Assembly: GCA_905221605.1 (NCBI GenBank)
Contig: CAJNDS010001541.1
Coordinates: forward strand, 1 to 14,573
Length of the DNA: 14,573 nt
Reading direction: 5' to 3'
Source: Symbiodinium natans
Taxonomy: Eukaryota > Sar > Dinophyceae > Suessiales > Symbiodiniaceae
Part shown: piece by piece, positions 1 to 8,410 of the stretch
How positions within the stretch are numbered: the first letter of the stretch is position 1
Layout of the letters: the number at the start of each line of letters is the position of its first letter
Notes under the pieces: generated by a model
What the model saw: the letters and a program-made list of their open reading frames with translations, nothing else
What the model was told of the DNA's origin: nothing
The model's database searches: none
Made by a program: the position numbers and the translations under genes

Positions 1-2079
1 TGAAGGTCCCAGCCTCAGGAAATGACCAATTCCACCTATATGAAAGCCCCAGCTTCAGGAACTGACACCAATTCCACTTATATGAAAGTCCCAGCCTCGG
101 GAAACGACCAATTCCACCTAGATGAAGGCCCCAGCCTCAGGAAATGACCAATTCCACCTATATGAAAGTCCCAGCCTCAGGAAATGACCAATTCCACCTA
201 TATGAAGGCCCCAGCCTCCGGAAATGACCAATTCCACCTATATGAAGGTCCCAGCCTCAGGAAAGCCTCAGGAAATGACCAATTCCACTTATATGAAAGT
301 CCCAGCCTCAGGAAATGACCAGTTCCACCTATATGAAGGTCCCAGCCTCAGGAAATGACCAATTCCACCTATATGAAGGTCCCAGCCTCAGGAAATGACC
401 AATTCCACCTATATGAAGGTCCCAGCCTCAGGAAATGACCAATTCCACCTATATGAAGGTCCCAGCCTCAGGAAATGACCAATTCCACCTATATGAAGGT
501 CCCAGCCTCAGGAAATGACCAATTCCACCTATATGAAGGTCCCAGCCTCAGGAAATGACCAATTCCACCTATATGAAGGTCCCAGCCTCAGGAAATGACC
601 AATTCCACCTATATGAAGGTCCCAGCCTCAGGAAATGACCAATTCCACCTATATGAAGGTCCCAGCCTCAGGAAATGACCAATTCCACCTATATGAAGGT
701 CCCAGCCTCAGGAAATGACCAATTCCACCTATATGAAGGTCCTAGCCTCAGGAAATGACCAATTTCACCTATATGAAGGTCCCAGCCGCAGGAAATGACC
801 AATTCCACCTATATGAAGGTCCCAGCCTCCGGAAATGACCAATTCCACCTATATGAAGGTCCCAGCCTCAGGAAATGACCAATTCCACCTATGTGAAGGT
901 CCAACTCCACCTATATGAAGGTCCCAGCCTCAGGAAATGACCAATTCCACCTATATGAAGGTCACAGCCTCAGGAAATGACAAATTTTTTCTATATGAAG
1001 GTCCCAGCCTCAGGAAATGACCAATTCCAGCTATATGAAGGTTGCAGCCTCAGGAAATGACCAATTTCACCTAAATGAAGGTCCCAGCCTCAGGAAATGA
1101 CCAATTCCACCTATATGAAGGCCCCAGCCTCAGGAAATGACCAATTCCACTTATATGAAGGTCCCAGCCTCCGGAAATGACCAATTCCACCTATATGAAG
1201 GCCCCAGCCTCAGGAAATGACCAATTCCACCTATATGAAGGTCCTAGCCTCAAGAAATGACCAATTCCACCTATATGAAGGTTCCAGCCTCAGGAAATGA
1301 CCAATTCCACCTATATGAAGGTCCCAGCCCCAGGAAATGACCAATTCCACCTATATGAAGGTCCCAGCCTCAGGAAATGACCAATTCCACTTATATGAAG
1401 GTCCCAGCCTCAGGAAATGACCAATTCCAACTATATGAAGGTCCCAGCCTCAGGAAATGACCAATTCCACCTATATGAAAACCCCAGCCTCAGGAAATGA
1501 CAAATTCCACCTATATGAAGGTCACAGCCCTCGGGAAATGACCAATTCCACCTATATGAAAGTCCCAGCCTCAGGAAATGACCAATTCCACCTATATGAA
1601 GGTCCCAGCCTCATAAAATGACCAATTCCATCTATATGAAGGTCCCAGCCTCAGGAAATGACCAACTCCACCTATATGAAGGCCCCAGCCTCAGGAAATG
1701 ATCAACTCCACCTATATGAAGGTCCCAGCCTCAGGAAATGGACCAATTCCACTCTATGAAGGTCCCATCTTCAGGAAATGCACCATTCCACCTATATGAA
1801 GGCCCCAGCCTCAGGAAATGACCAATTCCACCTATATGAAGGTCCCAGCCTCAGGAAATGACCAACAATTCCACCTATATGAAGGCCCCCAGCCTCAGGA
1901 AATGACCAATTCCACCTATATGAAGGTCCCAGCCTCAGGAAATGACCAATTCCACCTATATGAAGGTCCCAGCCTCAGGAAATGACAAATTCCACCTATG
2001 TGAAGGTCCCAGCCTCAGGAAATGACCAATTCCACCTATATGAAGGTCCCAGCCTCAGGAAATGAACAAATTCCACCTA

Positions 2080-2262
2080 TATGAAAAGAAGGTCCCAGCC
2101 TCAGGAATGACCAAATTCAACCTCACCTGCGGTCCCAGCCTCAGTAAAATGAGACCAAAACACACCTATGTGAGGTCCAGCCTCAGGAAAATGAAAATTC
2201 CACCTATATGAAAGGTCCCCCGCCTCAGGACAATAACCAATTCTCACCTATATGAAGTCCCA
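2080..2262. repeat. Indel-rich degraded block in array A
   Basis: The 40-bp unit remains recognisable, but nearly every copy carries small insertions or deletions (gaaaagaagg, cagtaaaatgagacc, ctcacctgcggtccc). Units on either side are near consensus. A cleaner copy of the same variant units lies around 12893-12950 in array B, so the variants are real but the extra indels may be sequence error. Confidence 0.75.
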
Positions 2263-3769
2263 GCCTCAGGAAATGACCAATTCCACCTATATGAAAGTCC
2301 CAGCCTCAGAAAATGACCAATTCCACCTATATGAAGGTACCAGCCTCAGAAAATGACCAATTCCACCTATATGAAGGTCCCAGCCTCAGGAAATGACCAA
2401 TTCCACCTATATGAAGGTCCCAGCCTCAGGAAATGACAAATTCCACCTATGTGAAGGTCCCAGCCTCAGGAAATGACCAATTCCACCTATATGAAGGTCC
2501 CAGCCTCAGGAAATGACCAAATTCCACCTATATGAAGGTCCCAGCCTCAGGAAATGACCAATTCCACCTATATGAAGGTCCCAGCCTCAGGAAATGACCA
2601 ATTCCACCTATATGAAGGTCCCAGCCTCAGGAAATGACCAATTCCACCTAAATGAAGGTCCCAGCCTCAGGAAATGACCAATTCCACCTATATGAAGGTC
2701 CCAGCCTCCGGAAATGAACAATTCCACCTATATGAAGGTCGCAGCCTCAGGACATGACCAATTCCACCTATATGAAGGTCCCAGCCTCAGGAAATGACCA
2801 ATTCCATCTATATGAAGGTCCCACCCTCAGGAAATGATCAACTTCACCTATATGAAGGTCCCAGCCCCAGGACATGACAAATTCCACCTATATGAAGGCC
2901 CCAGCCTCAGGAAATGACCAACTCCACCTATATGAAGGTCCCAGCCTCAGGAAATGACCAATTCCACCTATATGAAGGTCCCAGCCTCAGGAAATGACCA
3001 ATTCCACCTATATGAAGGTCCCAGCCTCAGGAGATGACCAATGCCACCTATATGAAAACCCCAGCCTCAGGAAATGACCAATTCCACCTATATGAAGGCC
3101 CCAGCCTCAGGAAATCACCTATTCCACCTATATGAAGGTCCCAGCCTCAGGAAATGACCAATTCCACCTATATGAAGGCCCCAGCCTCAGAAAATGACCA
3201 ACTCCACCTGTATGAAGGTCCCAGCCTCAGAGAATGACCAATTCCACCTATATGAAGGTCCCAGCCTCAGGAAATGACCAATTCCACCTATATGAGGGTA
3301 CCAGCCTCAGGAAAAGACCAATTCCATCTATATGAAGGTCCCAGCCTCAGGAAATGACCAACTCCACCTATATGAAGGTCCCAGCCTCAGGAAATGACCA
3401 ATTCGACCTATACGAAGGTCCCAGCTCAGCAAATGACCAATTCCACCTATATGAACGTCCCAGCCTCAGTAAATGACCAATTCCACCTATATGAAGGTCC
3501 CAGCCTCAGGAAATGACCAATTCCACCTATATGAAGGTCCCAGCCTCAGGAAATGACCTATATGAAGGTCCCAGCCTCAGGAAATGACCAATTCCACCTA
3601 TATGAAGGTCCCAGCCTCCGGAAATGACAAATTCCACCTATATGAAGGTTCCAGCCTCAGGAAATGACCAATTCCACCTATATGAAGGTCCCAGCCTCAG
3701 GAAATGACCAATTCCACTTATATGAAGGTCCCAGCCTCAGGAAATGACCAATTCCACCTATATGAAGGT

Positions 3770-4033
3770 CCCCTCAGGAAAATGACCAATTCCACCTATA
3801 ATGAAGTCCCAGCCTCAGGAAATGACAATTCCACCTATATGAAAGGTCCAGCCTTAGGAAAAATGCCAACTCCACCTATATGAAGGTCCCCAGCCTCAGG
3901 ACTGACCCCAATTCCACCTAGATTAGGTTCCCAGCCCAGGAAATGCCCATTCCACAGAAATGAGGTCCCCGCCGCAAGGAAATGACCAATTTCCACCTAT
4001 ATGAAGGTCCCAGCCTCAGGAAAACAAAAAAAA

Positions 4034-4067
<34 letters not shown>

Positions 4068-4165
4068 CAAAAAAAAAACACAAAAAAAGAAAAAATAAAA
4101 ATTGAAAAACAAAAAAAAAAAAAAAAATTGACCAATTCCACCTATTGAAAGGGCCCAGCCTCAGG
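3770..4165. repeat. Indel-rich block of array A with a 107-bp A-rich insert
   Basis: Units here lose or gain bases repeatedly (ccctcaggaaaatgacc, gactgaccccaattcc, aaatgcccattcc). At 4021-4127 the short aaa run of a unit is replaced by about 107 bases that are almost all A with a few c, t and g, after which the unit resumes with ttgaccaattcc. The tract lies inside a satellite unit, with no gene body before it and no visible target-site duplication. That argues against a retroposed poly(A) tail and for slippage or a sequencing/assembly artefact. Confidence 0.8.
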
Positions 4166-5183
4166 ATATGCCCATTCCACCTATATGAAGGTCCCAGCCT
4201 CAGGCGATGACCAATTCCACCTATATGAAGGTCCCAGCCTCAGGAAATGACCAACTCCACCTATATGAAGGTCCCAGCCTCAGGAAATGACCAATTCCAC
4301 GTATATGAAGGTCCCAGCCTCAGGAAATGACCAATTCCACCTATATGAAGGTACCAGCCTCAGGAAATGACCAATTCCACCTATATGAATGTCCCAGCCT
4401 CAGGAAATGACCAATTCCATCTATATGAAGGTCCCAGCCTCAGGAAATGACCAATTCCATCTATATGAAGGTCCCAACCTCAGGAAATGATCAGTTCCAC
4501 CTATATGAAGGTCCCAGCCTCAGGAAATGACCAATTCCACCTATATGAAGGTCCCAGCTTCAGGAAATGACCAATTCCACCTATATGAAGGTCCCAGCCT
4601 CAGGAAATGACCAATTCCACCTATATGAAAACCCCAGCCTCAGGAGATGACCAATTCCACCTATATGAAGCTCCCAGCCTCAGGAAATGACCAATTCCAC
4701 CTGTATGAATGTCCCAGCCTCAGGAAATGACCAATTCCACCTATATGAAGGTCCCAGCCTCAGGAAATGACCAATTCCACCTTTATGAAGGTCCCAGCCT
4801 CAGGAAATGACCAATTCCACCTATATGAAGGTCCCAGCCTCAGGAAATGACCAATTCCACCTATATGAAGGTCCCAGCCTCAGGAAATGACCAATTCCAC
4901 TTATATGAACACCCCAGCCTCAGGAAATGACCAATTCCACCTATATGAGGAAATGACCAATTCCACCTATATGAAGGTCCCAGCCTCAGGAAATGACCAA
5001 TTCCACCTATATGAAGGTCCCCAGGAAATGACCAACTCCACCTATATGAAGGTCCCAGCCTCAGGAAATGACCAATTCCACCTATAGGAAGGTCCCAGCC
5101 TGAGGAAGGTACCAGCCTCAGGAAATGACCAATTCCACCTATATGAAGGTCGCAGCCTCAGGAAATGACCAACTCCACCTATA

Positions 5184-5909
5184 TGAAGGGGTCCGGAGCT
5201 CACACCGTTCCACCTATATGAAGGGGTTCCAGAGCTCAGACCTGCCCAGGAGAATGTTCCACCTATATGAAGGGGTCCGGAGCTCAGACCGTTCCACCTA
5301 TATGAAGGGGTTCCAGAGCTCAGACCTGCCCAGAAGGATGTTCCACCTATATGAAGGGGTCCGGAGCTCAGACCGTTCCACCTATATGAAGGGATTCCAG
5401 AGCTCAGACCTGCCCAGGAGGATGTTCCACCTATATGAAGGAGTCCGGAGCTCAGACCGTTCCACCTATATGAAGGGGTTCCAGAGCTCAGACCTGCCCA
5501 GGAAAATATTCCACCTATATGAAGCAGTCCGGAGCTCAGACCGTTCCACCTATATGAAGGGGTTCCAGAGCTCAGACCTGTCCAGGAGGATGTTCCACCT
5601 ATATGAAGGGGTCCGGAGCTCAGACCGTTCCACCTACATGAAGGGGTTCCAGAGCCCAGACCTGTCCAGGAGGATGTTCCACCTATACGAAGGGGTCCGG
5701 AGCTCAGACCGTTCCACCTATATGAAGGGGTTCCAGAGCTCAGACCTGTCCAGGAGGATGTTCCACCTATATGAAGGGGTCCCCAGGAGGATGTTCCACC
5801 TATATGAAGGGGTCCGGAGCTCAGACCGTTCCACCTATATGAAGGTTCCAGAGCTCAGACCTGTCCAGGAGGATGTTCCACCTATATGAAGGAGTCCGGA
5901 GCTCAGACC
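5184..5909. repeat. 84-bp composite satellite (35 + 49 bp subunits)
   Basis: Two related subunits alternate. Both start gttccacctatatgaagg. The 35-bp form continues with ggtccggagctcagacc; the 49-bp form continues with ggttccagagctcagacc and then tgcccaggaggat. Starts at 5207, 5291, 5375, 5459, 5543, 5627 and 5711 are exactly 84 bp apart. After 5760 the order breaks: a 33-bp hybrid unit (5760-5792), a 35-bp unit, a 47-bp unit and a final 35-bp unit ending at 5909. The first 17-bp core is shared with the 40-bp satellite, and the array joins array A without a gap at tgaagg (5184-5189). As 84 is divisible by three, one plus-strand frame stays open throughout (about 28 residues per repeat). This is probably a by-product of unit length rather than a gene. 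Confidence 0.95.
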
Positions 5910-6126
5910 TTGTTGCACTTGTGTACGTGAGCTTCATGTTTTGAAGCATCGCGGCCTGCAGAGCTGTGGTGCAATTGCTGAGCTGGCGCGGCCTGTCGCG
6001 AGTTTCACTGCCAGCCCGCCGTATCACCAGACCTCTCGCTAGGACGCAAATTGCTGAAGCCACAGACCTTGTGCTAGGGTGCACTTGCTGAGCTTGGATT
6101 CCTAGTACAAGTTGCTGGGTGTTGAG
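5910..6126. other. Single-copy spacer upstream of the gene, with degenerate short repeats
   Basis: No gene is seen. A loose motif recurs: gcaattgctgagctgg at 5971, and three related copies opening with ctag at 6039, 6074 and 6102, each followed within about 10 bases by a word like gcaaattgctg, gcacttgctg or acaagttgctg. Spacing is irregular (35 and 28 bp). An in-frame stop at 6103-6105 marks the upstream limit of the following open frame. No TATA-like or other core promoter element can be claimed. Confidence 0.5.
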
Positions 6127-7434
6127 ATGTGTCCAGCGCGCCAAGTTCAGCTGCTCATTCAACGAAACTGTAGCTTCTCTCAGCCGCTCGTAGCCATGCC
6201 TCGATGGTGTTCTGGCTACAACATGGGTTCCGATGGCAGCCTGCGCCCATGCAGGTTTGCGCTCGACGGGCGCGGGCATTCCGCGCAAGCTCGGAAAAAT
6301 GGCAAATGCATCTTCTGCAATGAGGAGAGCATGAGTTCAACTCTTCAAACACCTCAAGGCTTTGGCTTCGTGGTTCGGGCATTGAAGAAGTGGCGAGTGA
6401 TGAAATCTCCTATTTTCGATTTGGCTTTCGAGCGCAGCTCGCTGACCAGCTTGCCAGCAGTCCAGGTGGAAACTTTGCGCGGCAATGCTCAAGATCTAGT
6501 CCGCAAATCCTGCCCAAAGCAACCGACTCACAAGACGCGGCGCCGCAAGATGGCGCAGTGGAAGAAAATGGCCTGGCGTCGCAACAAACTCGTCAAACTG
6601 CAGCGCTACACTGCAATAGCAAAGAGAACCCACCGTGTTCAGTGGCAAGCGTGGGATCGAATCGCGAAGGAGAACCCGCAGCTTTGGCTTTGGGCAAATT
6701 TCCGCAAGAACGGCGGCTTCTATCGCGACCCCTATGCCAACGCCGTGCTCTCTGAATATACTCAGCTGCAAAACCAAGATCCATTCATCGAGGATGCATT
6801 CCTGCGGAGCTTCCACAAGTTTTGCCCCACATGTGGCAAATCCATCAGGGGCCGTGGCCGTGGATATTGCCTGACACCTGCTTGTCGAGAGATCCTGGAG
6901 GTCAACCGCAAGCGCCGCAAGGATTTGCGAAAATGGCTCATGAAGCGGGTTGAGGGCGACATCTCAATGGGCCCACCATTCAATGACGAGCTTTGTGCGT
7001 GGGCGAGTCGTGAAGGCTACTTTGCAAAGTTCGACACCAAAGCGGAGCAGCCCGCCAAGGAGCCTGCTGCTGCCGTAGCAGAGGAGCCGGTTGAGGAGCC
7101 CCTGACAAAGGAGCCTGCCGCCACCACCACCCAGGAACTTGCCCAGAAAACTCCGACGCAGGGGCCCAGCACAGCCGTGGAGCCCGCCATCAAGGCGCCC
7201 GCTGAGCCCGCAACCGCGACCGTCGCCAAGGAGCGCGCGATCCAAGAGAAGAGCATGGACACGGAGCCCGCCGTCGCCCCGGAGCCTGCCGAAAAACATA
7301 AGATCCAGGAGGTCAGCGTGGATGTGGAAGAGGCCATCGAAGAATCTGCTGAGACTCCTCAGAGCAGCGCGTCATTGGCAGAAGTGCCAGCGGCGCTCGC
7401 AGAGGCCCCGGCCGACGACGCTGATGGCTTGTGA
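6127..7434 (+). CDS. Orphan protein with two Cys/His clusters, basic middle and Ala/Glu/Pro-rich tail
   Basis: I do not recognise a named family. The open frame is 435 codons without an intron, ending in tga at 7432-7434. Residues 42-64 hold C42, H51 and a CIFC pair (C61, C64), possibly zinc-binding. Residues 126-170 are strongly basic (KTRRRK, KKMAWRR) and could act in nuclear targeting or nucleic-acid binding. Residues 175-230 are rich in aromatics (W, F, Y). Residues 233-253 give a second cluster, C-x2-C-x11-C-x4-C, with an RGRGRG stretch inside, resembling a zinc ribbon. From about residue 305 to the end it is low-complexity Ala/Glu/Pro with repeated KEPA and EPA words, probably disordered. 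No signal peptide or membrane segment is evident. The first ATG after the in-frame stop at 6103 is 6127; ATG 6196 (residue 24) is a good alternative because a pyrimidine-rich tract ending in AG lies 12 bases before it. Function unknown; a role in binding nucleic acid is inference from the Cys clusters and basic region. Confidence 0.7.
   Translation: MCPARQVQLLIQRNCSFSQPLVAMPRWCSGYNMGSDGSLRPCRFALDGRGHSAQARKNGKCIFCNEESMSSTLQTPQGFGFVVRALKKWRVMKSPIFDLAFERSSLTSLPAVQVETLRGNAQDLVRKSCPKQPTHKTRRRKMAQWKKMAWRRNKLVKLQRYTAIAKRTHRVQWQAWDRIAKENPQLWLWANFRKNGGFYRDPYANAVLSEYTQLQNQDPFIEDAFLRSFHKFCPTCGKSIRGRGRGYCLTPACREILEVNRKRRKDLRKWLMKRVEGDISMGPPFNDELCAWASREGYFAKFDTKAEQPAKEPAAAVAEEPVEEPLTKEPAATTTQELAQKTPTQGPSTAVEPAIKAPAEPATATVAKERAIQEKSMDTEPAVAPEPAEKHKIQEVSVDVEEAIEESAETPQSSASLAEVPAALAEAPADDADGL
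6174..6183 (+). promoter_or_regulatory. Possible 3' splice (trans-splice) acceptor
   Basis: The string cttctctcag is a short pyrimidine tract ending in AG, followed 12 bases later by an ATG in context gccatgcc at 6196. If the organism is a dinoflagellate, mRNAs receive a spliced leader at such AG sites, and this would make 6196 the real start, giving a protein of 412 residues. The sequence shows only the tract and its spacing; use of the site is inference. Confidence 0.3.
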
Positions 7435-7668
7435 TTTCGCAGCCAGCCAATCATATTGTCTGAGCTTCGTGCAGATTGAAGCTTGCAGACAGCCAGCAGT
7501 CGGCGAACAGCACGTTTGCAGGAGTCTAGTGATAGCTACGCAATCATCATGACAGATATGTTTGTCGTTTCAGCGACTGCTGGGTGCATCACCAAACGTG
7601 AGAGTGCGTTCGAATGGCAAGCGCGGAGAAGGAAAAATAGATGTGCCACGACCCTGGCTTCTGCAGCA

Positions 7669-7830
7669 TAAAAGGGTTGCCAGAGCAGGGCTGCCTTTTA
7701 AGCGGTTGACGCGACTCTGCGTTAAAGTGTTAGCCAGAAGCAGGTGGATGACAGGGAGAGCACCTCATCTGTAAACAGAGGCGTCCTTCAAAAGAGCTGC
7801 CAGAACAAGTGCCCTTTTAAAAGGATGGAT
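7669..7830. repeat. Decayed relatives of the 86-bp hairpin satellite
   Basis: At 7671-7707 aaaagggttgccagagcag is followed by ggctgccttttaa; this matches the satellite's aaaaaggttgcaagagcagc with few changes and keeps the flanking ttttaa. Around 7790-7830 a second stretch, aaaagagctgccagaacaag followed by tgcccttttaaaagg, has the same order of words. Both lie several hundred bases before the array proper, so they may be old dispersed copies or the source sequence. Confidence 0.5.
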
Positions 7831-7875
7831 CCTGCGGGCGATCTTCTTCAAAGGCTGGGCCTCAGGTCGCGAAAG

Positions 7876-7975
7876 GCCCCGCAAGGCTCCAGAAGCCCCA
7901 AAAGCTCCAAACAAGTCTCAACACGACTCGCAAAAGCCCAAAAGCCCCAACAGGTCCCCAGAGCCCCCAAAAGGA
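7876..7975. repeat. Cryptically simple AGCCCCAAAAG-type stretch
   Basis: Imperfect reiteration of short words such as gaagccccaaaag, ctccaaacaag, caaaagcccaaaagcccc and gagcccccaaaagg. No fixed period is visible, consistent with slippage-derived low complexity. Confidence 0.55.
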
Positions 7976-8065
7976 TCGAACACAAGTTATTTGTCGAGAG
8001 AGCAATCCGAGTTAAACTGAACGAACCTTCTAACCTTCGCGACTTCGTTTCAGGCCTCCCAGACA

Positions 8066-8132
8066 CCCCCCCCCCCCCCAACCCCTTCCAGCCCAGCCCC
8101 CCACACCCTTTCAGTCACCAGCCACCCCAAAA
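8066..8132. repeat. C-tract (14 C) and C-rich low-complexity DNA
   Basis: Fourteen consecutive C at 8066-8079, followed by further runs of four to six C. The minus strand therefore has several closely spaced G-runs and could in principle form a G-quadruplex. Homopolymer length is prone to sequencing error. Confidence 0.75.
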
Positions 8133-8175
8133 CATATTTGTAATGTGCTATCTATGACTTGAATATTCGGGGGTA

Positions 8176-8194
8176 CCAGGGGGTGTCCCCCTGG
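8176..8194. repeat. Perfect 8-bp stem, 3-nt loop hairpin
   Basis: ccaggggg at 8176-8183 pairs exactly with ccccctgg at 8187-8194 around tgt. No T-run follows, so a terminator role is not supported. Confidence 0.8.
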
Positions 8195-8214
8195 CGCGGT
8201 CCAGCAGGGGCGAT

Positions 8215-8276
8215 CCGTTTAAAAAGGGCTTTTTTCCGACCCCCTAACCCTCTACAATTTCTATAAACCCTAAATT
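8215..8276. repeat. Left copy of a duplicated array-edge motif
   Basis: The words ccgtttaaaaagggc, ttttttccgacccc and acaatttctataaaccct occur here and again, in the same order and orientation, at 9863-9921 on the far side of the 86-bp array. A partial third copy (gaaccctatacaatgtctat) is at 8391-8410. The 8215 copy begins with the end of an 86-bp unit (ttaaaaaggg), as if the array once ended here too. Confidence 0.8.
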
Positions 8277-8323
8277 TAAAGATTGCTGGCGGGGTCCAAG
8301 GCGAGGAGTCCTGGCGGGGGGCC

Positions 8324-8342
8324 CGGGGGGCAGCGCCCCCCG
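8324..8342. repeat. Perfect 8-bp GC hairpin, 3-nt loop
   Basis: cggggggc at 8324-8331 pairs exactly with gccccccg at 8335-8342 around agc. The upstream DNA (8286-8320) contains ctggcggggtcc and gtcctggcgggg, so this and the 8176 hairpin look like remnants of one family of G/C-rich stem-loops spaced along the spacer. Confidence 0.8.
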
Positions 8343-8410
8343 AAACGGTAGCGTCGATTTAAAACATAGACCAAAACGCAAAACTTACCTGAACCCTATA
8401 CAATGTCTAT

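Larger units (their letters stand above)
1..5183. repeat. 40-bp satellite, array A (about 130 tandem copies)
   Basis: Direct tandem repetition with a 40-bp period; 374-413 is a typical unit. It contains the words tgaaggtcccagcctc, aggaaatgacc and ttccacctatatgaagg. From about 322 to 742 roughly ten successive units are identical, which points to recent homogenisation; elsewhere units differ by scattered substitutions and occasional partial units (for example near 262, 898, 3553 and 4945). Because 40 is not a multiple of three, any reading frame cycles through all three phases and meets tga or tag regularly, so the array is not coding. Every copy has the same orientation. The window edge cuts the array, so its true length is unknown. 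Function is unknown; heterochromatic, centromeric or simple intergenic satellite are all possible. Confidence 0.98.
7435..8065. other. Single-copy region downstream of the gene
   Basis: No convincing gene. One plus-strand frame stays open from about 7744 to 8157, but it has no ATG before 7825 and runs into the C-tract, so it is unlikely to be coding. The interval holds two decayed relatives of the 86-bp satellite and a simple Pro/Lys-codon-like stretch, listed separately. No canonical AATAAA polyadenylation signal is seen after the gene; dinoflagellates usually lack one. Confidence 0.5.

Noticed and set aside
374-413. 40-bp unit as a doubled 20-bp unit related to the 20-bp minisatellite
   Set aside because: The two halves agree at only about a third of positions, close to chance, and share no clear word with the minisatellite.
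4021-4127. Poly(A) tail of a retroposed gene or LINE/SINE
   Set aside because: Satellite units lie directly on both sides, with no inserted body and no target-site duplication.
1-5183. CRISPR-like array
   Set aside because: Units are contiguous 40-bp repeats with no unique spacers; the whole period is conserved.
6188-6197. Nine-base match (cgtagccat) to the 5' half of the dinoflagellate spliced leader at the 6196 start
   Set aside because: A 9-mer match can arise by chance in a window this size, and relict leaders normally keep the 3' half, which is absent here.
5821-6288. Minus-strand open frame of about 155 codons overlapping the composite satellite and the gene start
   Set aside because: It runs antisense through satellite units and the 5' part of the better-supported plus-strand gene, and has no recognisable domain.
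6964-7299. Minus-strand frames opposite the C-terminal Ala/Glu/Pro region of the gene
   Set aside because: GC-rich low-complexity codons open the opposite strand; the Gly/Leu/Ser-rich products look like composition shadows.
7744-8157. Open frame with Lys/Pro-rich product running into a proline run
   Set aside because: The first ATG is only at 7825, the proline run is the 14-C tract, and the lysine/proline codons come from a simple repeat.
8176-8342. GC-rich hairpins as transcription terminators
   Set aside because: No T-run follows either stem and the context is eukaryotic, so intrinsic termination does not apply.
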